NCBI GenBank assembly: GCA_020002185.1
Contig: CM034534.1
Coordinates: 62,506,186-62,570,185 of the forward strand
Direction of reading: 5' to 3'
Length of the DNA: 64,000 bases
Origin: Paraescarpia echinospica
Lineage: Eukaryota > Annelida > Polychaeta > Sabellida > Siboglinidae
Shown here: positions 56,501 to 64,000 of the stretch, in pieces
Layout of the letters: each line of letters begins with the position of its first letter
Position numbering within the stretch: the stretch's first letter is position 1
Notes under the pieces: model-generated
What the model was told of the DNA's origin: nothing
The model's database searches: none
What the model saw: only the letters and a program-made list of their open reading frames with translations
Program-made: the position numbers and the translations under genes

Positions 56501-57765
56501 ACTGCTATGCATTGTCACGACTACCTTTGTCAACAAAGCCAGTTGTAACACCTTCGCCTGCTAAGTATGTTGACCTGATCGAGCAACTGAATAAGTCGCC
56601 AGTGACAGCAGCGCACATCCGGGAGTGGACGCTACACGACAAAACACACTCCAGAGTACAGAGATACGTACTCACCGGTTGGCTCACCAACGACCCGGTT
56701 ATTCAGGAATACAGTAGATTCCGTAATGAACTGAGCATGCATGACGGGTGCAGTATGAGAGGGGCCAGAGTTGTCGTTCCGAAGAAAGAACAGACGATCA
56801 TGCTGGGAATGCTCCACAGTAGTCATAGCGGAGTGGTTAAGATGAAGGCACTGGCGAGATCGTACATATGGTGGCCAGGCATAAATGTACAGATAGAACA
56901 ATGACGAAATGTTGTTTTCAATGCGAGCAAAACGCGAGGGAACCGACTCGCGTACGCCATGGTTATTTCTACACAGAGACCATTGTCTCGTCTGCATCTT
57001 GATTATGCTGGACCTACTTAAGGCAAATTGATCTTGGTAGATGCTTATTCTAAATGGATAGCAACCTCAGTCGTGAAGTAAGCGACAACGCACACAACCA
57101 TCGAAGAGTTGCGAAAACTATTTGCGGATCATGGGTTGCCGGATTCTGTCGTTACCGACAACGCGCCATGTTTTTTGAAGTTCAGTGTTTCCTGAAGCGA
57201 AATAAAGTGACACGCATCAAGAGCGTACCACCCATCTTCAAACGGATTGGCAGAATGAGCGGTGCAAGTCGTAAAAGTTGGTTTGAATGCATGAGGGCTC
57301 AATGGAGACACGACTAGCACGATACTTGCTAACGTATTGTGTGACACCGCACAGCACCTCTGGTGTGGCACCTTCACAACTGCTGATGAACCGCAAGCTT
57401 CGAACAGTATTTGATGCAGTACTGCCCTACCTCAATTCGACGGTAATCAAACGTCAGCAACATATGAAGGACTACTACGATCGTAGCACAAAGTCTGTTG
57501 ACATAGGCGATGACGTCTATGAAAAGAACCACGCCAGGACCGGACCCAAGTGGATTCCATCAACATTACGTGATCGGAATGGTGACGTCACGGTGGCAGA
57601 AACAAGCAAAGGTCACATGAGCAGATGACCCTTGGATCCCGTGAGCCTTCGGCTTAACGCTGACCCTCAACCAATTGTGGAGGAGAGGTTCCCGGAAACT
57701 GAACAGGTCCGAGAGAGTCAACCGACAACGCCACCACCGAGTGAGGTTGTCGGTGACGGTGTGTT
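56500..57765 (+). pseudogene. Gypsy integrase and C-terminal tail
   Basis: Zinc-binding region: MLHSSHSG (two His) near 56810, SYIWWPGIN and a frameshifted C-x2-C (CCFQCEQ) near 56910. Core: LHLDYAGPT (first Asp, about 57000), DSVVTDNAP (second Asp, about 57150) and NGLAE (catalytic Glu, about 57250), with a stop just after it. Then SGVAPSQLLMNRKLRT, QHMKDYYDRSTKSVDIGDDV and a proline-rich tail to about 57765. Stops and frame changes leave it inactive. Confidence 0.85.
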
Positions 57766-57959
57766 ATTTTCAATTAGTATTTTTCAGTTTGAACAATCAT
57801 TATTCCGGCATTTGATTATTTCAGAACATCATGGGTTCCCCATTTTACCATTTCTACGTTTAAAACTGTTACCTTTCGTTATGTCACCCTTTCAATGTTT
57901 TGAATTCCGGCAAACTAGCACAGCATCTTCATTGCACATTAACGCATCAGCACTTTTTT

Positions 57960-58440
57960 ATTTCAGCATGTGCAAATCTAGCAGCGTTTCACCACGTCAA
58001 TATTTCGTGTTCCAACGCTTCATACAGAGAATCATCGAATAATTGAATCGGTATATTCGCATTTTAGCGTACCATTGATTCAGCGTTTCAATAAATTGTT
58101 AGTAAATTCAGCGATTCAGCGTTTGATGATATAATCATGTCAACGTTTTGAAATGTTTAGCACCTCAAATTATCGTCATGTAACGTTGAGCAGACTAACG
58201 TTTTAGCATTTATAAATGACTGTTTCATGCAATCATCCTGTTATCGTGATGGCTTAAACAAAATTATATTTCAACATTTCATCATACCATAGTGTCAGCG
58301 ATTCAATATTGTTAGCATCTTGGCGATTCAACGTTTCATCGTGTTTGCACGCCAGCGTTTTGGCGTTTGAAAGTCATGGCGTTATTTCTTTCGGCACTTC
58401 ATCATTCCATCATTTAAAAATGTCAGCGCGTTAACATTTA
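57960..58440. repeat. Degenerate repeat with recurring AGCGTTTC/AGCGATTC
   Basis: The words AGCGTTTC, AGCGATTC and CAACGTTTC recur at irregular short spacing (about 57979, 58080, 58111, 58296, 58353 and more). Suggests an old, decayed short-unit tandem repeat following the gypsy element. No fixed period can be stated. Confidence 0.5.
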
Positions 58441-59310
58441 AGTGAATCACCATTGTATTCAATCAAAACTGAGCACATTAATAATATGTAGCTGGTAAAC
58501 AACTTTTTAGAACAACCATCACATGCACGGGTTGAAACTTATTTGTTAAAACAACTGGCGGAGCAAATTTCGGAAGATTGTCTGTATCTAGTGTGTAACT
58601 CATAATTCGAATAATTGGTTGACTTGTTTTTGCTAAGCCGCCGTTTGTTTTAGATTCCTATCCATTGAAAACCGACCAAATTTAACTTAATTTATCTTAT
58701 ATTCTATTAAATCTTAATTCCACAAGGACATTAATTTTCGCTTTCAGTCAATATATGAGGAGCACAATTATTAATAAAAAGCTAAACCAAATTTTTTTAT
58801 AAATATTCTAATAATATTAGTAGAACATTTACACAACTAAAATTAATGTAAGTTATTTACCTTCCATCTTAGTGAGATCGAAATTTCCAATTCAAACGAA
58901 TAGGCCCGTTGTTTCCAGTGATGTTGCCAATATAAGGACGTTGCAGTCAAACTGGGATGGGGTGTTGACTGAAGTGAATCATAACAATTTATGTGATATC
59001 ATATACGCAGGAAATCAATGAAAGTAAGCGTCATATAAACACGCACATACGCACGCGCACATACACATCAAGAAGTTGGTACCAACCAGATAAATATGGA
59101 AGACATGACCGCAAATGACGCCACGATCTCGCGCGAACATTTACTGAGAAATTGACAATCATGGCGTTCATCGGTTTGCCTCGCAATATAACATTTGGTG
59201 ATACACATTTCAGGTGACGCCACCTCTTCTATAAATTAAACTCTACGTGACTGTGGGGGCATCTAGCCACGATAGACTGGATTACTGATACATGTGTATA
59301 CTAAATGAGT
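58441..59310. other. No recognisable feature
   Basis: AT-rich, non-coding by inspection. Confidence 0.5.
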
Positions 59311-59313
59311 GCT

Positions 59314-59318
<5 letters not shown>

Positions 59319-59350
<32 letters not shown>
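59319..59350. repeat. (TA)n microsatellite
   Basis: Pure TA run. Confidence 0.95.
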
Positions 59351-59351
<1 letters not shown>

Positions 59352-59524
59352 CCCGCTAAATGATGTGATTTCATTGGTATGTGACAAGTCTTTCCAATAA
59401 ATTGCAATCACGATATCACAAAGTAAGGAGCAGATTATAGTTGCAGATTATCGACATTATATTCAAACCACGCCTTGCATGATTATTTGAGCAAGTCACA
59501 TATTGCCATCGGGACAATTCATTG

Positions 59525-59640
59525 GCTCGAGTCGAGACAGAGTCAGACTCATTTTGCAATCTTGTCCGAGTCCAGCCGCAAGTCACTGAAACGTGCGACT
59601 CGAGTCGGGCTCGAGTCGAGCCTTTGCAACTCGAATAAAC
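59525..59640. repeat. GACTCGAGTCG palindromic cluster
   Basis: Several copies of CTCGAGTCGAG, GACTCGAGTCGGG and related self-complementary words close together, separated by unique sequence. Non-coding. Confidence 0.65.
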
Positions 59641-59913
59641 GAAACTGATACTTCATAACAGTTACATTCATGGTCATTCCCATTAATATTGTGATTATTC
59701 ACCTACATCCCTGCTAACTTATCAACGTAATATATGCTGTATTGAGTAAATGTTATTGCAGTTTGTCACCTATTATACATATTGTATAAGAATTAGCAAA
59801 ATAACTAATTATCTTAATGAAAACATATATACACATATAATGCGCTAGCTTAACACCCAAAATGTAAGTTGCCAATGAAGCTGTAATATGTTGAACATAC
59901 TTGCAAACAAAAC

Positions 59914-60146
<233 letters not shown>

Positions 60147-60464
60147 GAGGAGATGGTTGGCGATAGAGGAAGATTAGGGGAGAACAGGGGAACAGAAAGA
60201 GAAAGGGACTATGCGGTGGCAGACGGGGGAGAAGGAGGGAGCGAGGGAGGCAGTGAGGACGCGAGGGAAGAGAAACACATAGAGGGCTTAAATACATTGA
60301 GGGAGAGGGTGGGAAAAGGATGAAATATTTAAATGCCGAGTGAGAGTGGGAGAGGCAGAGGCGGAAGTAGAGATGGAAGATGGAAACGAGTGAGAGAGCG
60401 ACGGGGCGAAGAAAGGGCGTTATAGAACAAGAATATGAAAGTGATAGGGTGACGGAGAGAGAGA

Positions 60465-60500
<36 letters not shown>
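60147..60500. repeat. Purine-rich tract ending in (AG)n
   Basis: GA-rich sequence on the plus strand from the end of the TG run, becoming pure AG at about 60466-60499. No gene; the strong purine bias continues to about 60610. Confidence 0.85.
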
Positions 60501-60502
<2 letters not shown>

Positions 60503-60649
60503 AGGGAGCGAGTGAAAGAGCAAGAGAGAGGTGGTTATGGACATCAGAATGTAATGATAAACGGAAGGAGATGTATAAGAAGAGAGAGTGGATAGAGGGA
60601 GAGTGGACGCAAATCGTACAGACAGGCACACATACATTAACAGGACCAT

Positions 60650-60712
60650 AATTAAATTCGTTTGCGACCTAGGCATAATTAAGATATGCCTACGTCGCAA
60701 ACGAATTTAATT
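60650..60712. repeat. 27-bp inverted repeat (hairpin)
   Basis: 60650-60676 and 60686-60712 are reverse complements with one mismatch and a nine-base loop. It lies at the switch from purine-rich sequence to a TG microsatellite. Confidence 0.93.
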
Positions 60713-61295
60713 GTGTGTGTGTGTGTTTGTGTGCGTGTGTGTTTGCGTGTATGTATGTACATTGAATACCGAGCATATTAACGTACCTGTCAACTTGTTT
60801 GCTGTCCGGTTTACTAAATTGACGAACTGTTTCGCTATATACAGTCGGTTAATATGCGTGCAGACACAAAATGGCCGTCTGCTGTCTCCAAGCTTTGTAA
60901 ACAACATATACTCGTTATCAAGATCGCGGTCAGAAAATATGGCTGACAATCATCTAGAGGGGTCGTCTCAACGTTTATGTGTCGATTTTTATATCTCCCG
61001 TTCAAACACATGTACGTAATTATTTTAAATAACAATATATAATATTTAATATGTCAAAGAATAATTTTTTCATAAGATTAACAACATCAAATAATGTTAT
61101 TTTGTCCTGTTGAGAAGAGTCATTCGTAAATTATGAGCAAGTCCCCATTCTGAACTGACTGCTCCTTGTGTGACCAGTTGGCACGAACGTTTCAAATTAC
61201 GGCTTCGGCAGTGTAGTTGCAGTGTTTATGTGGCTATTGTTGTCGATGTTTGGATATACTCAGGTCTAATAATTATATACTTTGACGACCAAACG
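60713..61295. other. TG microsatellite, then unassigned sequence
   Basis: A short TG-rich run to about 60765 follows the hairpin. A plus-strand frame over 60711-61017 derives its first 15 codons from it and has no recognisable motif afterwards. Confidence 0.4.
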
Positions 61296-61302
61296 CTCCG
61301 GC

Positions 61303-61437
61303 GATCAAAGCCGATGTCAATACGTTCGATCAAAGCCGATGTCACTACGTTCGGCCACATAATGACACCATCGGCGTGTGCGATCAAAGCCGATGTTCTG
61401 TACTTACGGCCGCATAAAGACACCATCGGCGTGTGCT
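61303..61437. repeat. GATCAAAGCCGATGT tandem repeat, about 2.5 copies
   Basis: GATCAAAGCCGATGT starts at 61303, 61328 and 61382; the last two full units (54-55 bases) share ACACCATCGGCGTGTGC at their ends. The first is a partial unit. Confidence 0.9.
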
Positions 61438-61894
61438 TATTAGCTTCATATGTCAGCCACGCACAAGTGTCAAACCGTGTTACGCAACGGTACCTGCTAG
61501 CTGAGTTTATTAATCGATGCACGTCCTGATTTTTAAAAGTTAATTTACGAGGATTAGACCTACACACGGCCACAAATATAAGTTGCGCATTATACGTACA
61601 CGGAGGCTCACATGTCGTATTTGTATACAATGTACATACTTTTCATTGTACACTGTAAATGTCCAATGACACTATAGAACATTGTTGCACAGTTGCAATT
61701 ATGTACAACGTACGTAAAGTAGGTAATTATATAACATGTTGCGTGGTGCAAGTCGAAATAATTAAAATCAGTTTAAGATATGGTTAAAAAAGTTCTTTAA
61801 AATTAATGTGTTGAAGCTGGTAAGACTAGTATAATAGGTACAGATCAAGGGACAAATGATCATGATCGGTGGAAGATGGAATGACGTCTCTTCT

Positions 61895-62235
61895 GGTGCA
61901 AGGTCAATTGTCAAGGACAGATCGAAGGTCAATATCAAGATCAAAGGTCAATATTAAACGTAAGTTCAAAGGTCATGATCAAGTGGCGCCCCTGGCGGAT
62001 AGGTCAAGTTCAAATATCGTCCCTGTCGAATAAGTGATGAACTAAATAATTAGGTCAGATAGGTTAAATGGCGTTATTATTAAATAGGCCACTGCGCATG
62101 CGCAATGGTGTAATTTATAATGTCGGATAGGTGGTGAACCATTTTTTTTGGTATAGCGACCTAGTACACATTTAGAACGAACGAAAAAACAGGTCAAATT
62201 CTTACGAATAGGTAGTGAACTAGAAAAATAGGTCA
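61895..62235 (+). repeat. Cluster of AGGTCA hexamers
   Basis: AGGTCA occurs about eight times in 340 bases, most in plus orientation (near 61902, 61928, 61947, 61970, 62001, 62051, 62190 and 62230). One pair reads AGTTCAAAGGTCA (near 61963), the DR1 spacing recognised by HNF4/RXR-type nuclear receptors. It may equally be a decayed short repeat; no gene start is visible beside it. Confidence 0.4.
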
Positions 62236-62248
62236 AATTATATTATTT

Positions 62249-62440
62249 CCGGTTACCATACAGGTCTAGGACCTTCGCATCACCCAACGTCCGGTTACCG
62301 TACAGCTTCATGATGTCTTTTTAAGTCTAGTTAAGGTTACCTTGCAGTTTAACGATGTCTTTTTAAGCCTACTTCTGCGTAACGTACAGGTCCACAATGT
62401 CTTTTTAAGCCTACTTCCGGTTTACGTACACATTCACCAA
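62249..62440. repeat. 42-bp minisatellite, four to five degenerate copies
   Basis: GGTTACC at 62251 and 62293 and ATGTCTTTTTAAG at 62313, 62355 and 62397 give a constant 42-base period. Shared words: CCGGTTACCGTACAG and AAGCCTACTTC. Confidence 0.9.
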
Positions 62441-63007
62441 GTCCCGATCATAGTTTTTCGTCCTAGTTTCGGTCAAGTTAACCCTACTTCTGTCGCGATG
62501 TTCCGATCATACGACTTCCGTTATAATTTGTCCTTACTTCTTGTCATCATGACGTAATTTACCCTTCTTCTTCATTCATAAAAAATTATTATAAAATCTA
62601 AAACCCGGATTGTATCACCCAAAAACTAGGTAGGTCTTAAAATCTAGACATCCAAAACCGTACTTGTGTCATGGGAAAATAGGAGTCGTGTCTTACTAAG
62701 GCCAAGGAAGAATGCACACGGTACCCTCTATTTTTTCAGCAAAATTGTTACATTCACATGCGTGGTGATGCTAAATATAGCAATCTTGCAAAAATGTATT
62801 AAAGCCTGACGTAACTCTCTGCCGACGTAGCAATTTTTTTATTGGTAGTTATTTTTAAACTACGTGGATCTATACGGTTCATGTAAAATTACGGGAAATT
62901 CGTTAAAAAGGCGGGAATTCTTTTTAAAATGGCGATAAATTTCTGCTGACGTAGCAATTTTCGATTGATAGTTATTTTTTACATCACCCGCTTTGATATG
63001 GTTTTGA
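62441..63007. other. No recognisable gene
   Basis: Two loosely similar stretches (near 62825 and 62945: GACGTAGCAATTTT with a following TAGTTATTTTT) indicate an old duplication about 120 bases apart. Otherwise nothing. Confidence 0.45.
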
Positions 63008-63505
63008 TTGGTTCATGTGTGTGACGTCGTGGATTGTGTCAAGTTTGGATTACACAATTCACCTGATTTTGAGAAAGTCTATATAAGTTGCCTGCGTCGT
63101 TATATCTCAAATTTCTGCAACAAGTTCAATCGGACAATGAATAGAAACAATAAGACCAGACAAAGGTGCACTGATGCGGACGCGGACAGGGACCCGCAGA
63201 CCATCGTGAATAGTGTGTCCGGTTTGACCCCCATTCCTAATAGTGGCCTTCCCGCCACTACCGGCGCCAGCACAACCACCACAAGCGGCGGCAGCGACGG
63301 CGCCAGCACCTCCGGTCGCCACCTGCGCTATCAGCCCCGACCGGGCGACCGACGGCGCCTCCACCATCCCGGGAAGTCTTTCAGTGGGCGTCGTGTAACA
63401 CGCATTTCACGAGTTGAGACAACTGGAAGCGGCACATCGCACGTGGCAAATGTGGCCGCCCGAAGAGGATTGCCGAGGAGGAATTGGATACGCTGGTGGT
63501 GAGTC
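63008..63505 (+). pseudogene. GC-rich exon-like segment with a hidden C2H2-like finger
   Basis: A 164-codon frame opens at 63008 and stops at 63500; it is Ser/Thr/Gly/Arg-rich after residue 65 and matches nothing I know. In the next frame, about 63382-63480, the reading SCNTHFTS, one TGA, DNWKRHIARGKC, GRPKRIAEEELDTL resembles the second half of a C2H2 finger and a basic tail, with the stop where Arg (CGA) is expected. A GTGAGT donor follows at 63499. So this may be a decayed transposon or host zinc-finger exon. The GC content (63.2-63.4 kb) stands out from its surroundings. Confidence 0.4.
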
Positions 63506-63539
63506 ATACTATATACTGTGTTACTATATACTTTCGCTT

Positions 63540-64000
63540 AAAATGGCGCCTCATACCTTCTTCCAGGCAAAAAGCCGTATACCCAAGTACTTCCCCTAAA
63601 ATAGCGGCCCCAACTCATTTCCTAGCAATATGGCGTCACCTTTGTGCTAACAAAATGGCTTCCCCGTGTCTTTATTTCCCCAAAAAGTTCATCTCCCTGT
63701 GTACTTTCGTTAAAATGGCGTTCTGGTCTATATTTACTACCGTCAAAATGGTGTCATCGTCTATCTTTACTTCCGGTAAAATGGCTTCCCCGTGTCTTTA
63801 TTTCCGCTAAAAAGGTGGTTTACGATGTACTTCCCTAAAATAGCGGCCCCAACTCATTTCCTAGCAATATGGCGTCACCTTTGTGCTAACTTCTGTCAAA
63901 ATGGCTTCCCCCGTGTCTTTATTTCCCCAAAAAGTTCACCTCCCTGTGTACTTTCGTTAAAATGGCGTTCTGGTCTATATTTACTACCGTCAAAATGGTG
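63540..64000. repeat. 239-bp tandem array with internal 33-bp AAAATGGC units
   Basis: TAGCGGCCCCAACTCATTTC at 63602 recurs at 63841; the following sequence repeats with few changes to the window edge, giving a 239-base period. Within it, AAAATGG starts at 63712, 63745 and 63778 (33-base period), plus 63540 and 63652. Because 33 is a multiple of three, Trp/Leu/Pro-rich frames stay open; these are not genes. Confidence 0.92.

Larger units (their letters stand above)
53790..57765 (+). mobile_element. Ty3/gypsy retrotransposon, canonical order, degenerate
   Basis: Plus-strand order: LTR-like tail and primer-binding region (to about 53975), gag with zinc knuckles, protease, reverse transcriptase, RNase H, integrase and a proline-rich end at 57.76 kb. 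This is the standard gypsy arrangement, unlike the element at 3.65 kb. Stops and frameshifts occur in every domain but are few per domain, so it died fairly recently. I found no copy of the 5' LTR sequence after 57.77 kb, so the 3' LTR is missing or unrecognisable. Confidence 0.88.

Noticed and set aside
61170..61630. Frames of 119 and 134 codons facing each other
   Set aside because: Built over the 54-bp tandem repeat of GATCAAAGCCGATGT, with no motif; not supported as genes.

Overview
This window is repeat-dominated eukaryotic DNA from an invertebrate animal. The evidence is spliced exons of two metazoan genes in AT-rich sequence, many degenerate APE-type non-LTR retrotransposons (LINEs), Ty3/gypsy elements, a pogo-like DNA transposon, minisatellites, and no operons or bacterial-style genes. 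A mollusc, another lophotrochozoan or an invertebrate deuterostome would fit; I cannot fix the species. Two blocks of N (1-598 and exactly 1000 N at 23086-24085) are assembly gaps.

Layout. 0.6-3.6 kb: microsatellites, pieces of a minus-strand LINE and a plus-strand CR1-like LINE. 3.65-8 kb: a decayed gypsy element with integrase upstream of reverse transcriptase, the order described for Gmr1-like elements. 8.4-22.1 kb: a mosaic of LINE and gypsy fragments on both strands with MITE-like repeats. 22.1-25.0 kb: a ~200-bp satellite unit, a CR1 3' end, a gap and a 47-bp minisatellite. 25.5-28.0 kb: exons of a laminin IV type A (LamB) domain, several with defective splice sites. 29.3-33.1 kb: a pogo/Tigger-like transposon whose transposase and C-terminal PHD-like finger are separated by a 2.1-kb CR1 insertion. 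39.2-39.9 kb: two clean adjacent exons of the AP-3 delta subunit (AP3D1). 39.9-43.8 kb: the best preserved CR1-like LINE, with an SGNH-esterase ORF1 and an endonuclease-RT ORF2. 43.8-53.8 kb: satellite arrays and four more LINE copies. 53.8-57.8 kb: a second gypsy element, in canonical gene order. 57.8-64 kb: non-coding DNA rich in simple and short tandem repeats, one GC-rich exon-like segment hiding a C2H2-like finger, and a 239-bp tandem array running off the window end.

The host genes visible are the LamB locus (an extracellular-matrix laminin alpha or perlecan relative, probably pseudogenised or badly assembled here) and AP3D1 (vesicle coat adaptor), both on the plus strand. Everything else coding-like is transposon-derived and almost all of it is broken. 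The very long minus-strand open frames over 22.8-25.1 kb come from the 47-bp minisatellite plus N and are not genes. I saw no tRNA, rRNA, CRISPR or recognisable host promoter.
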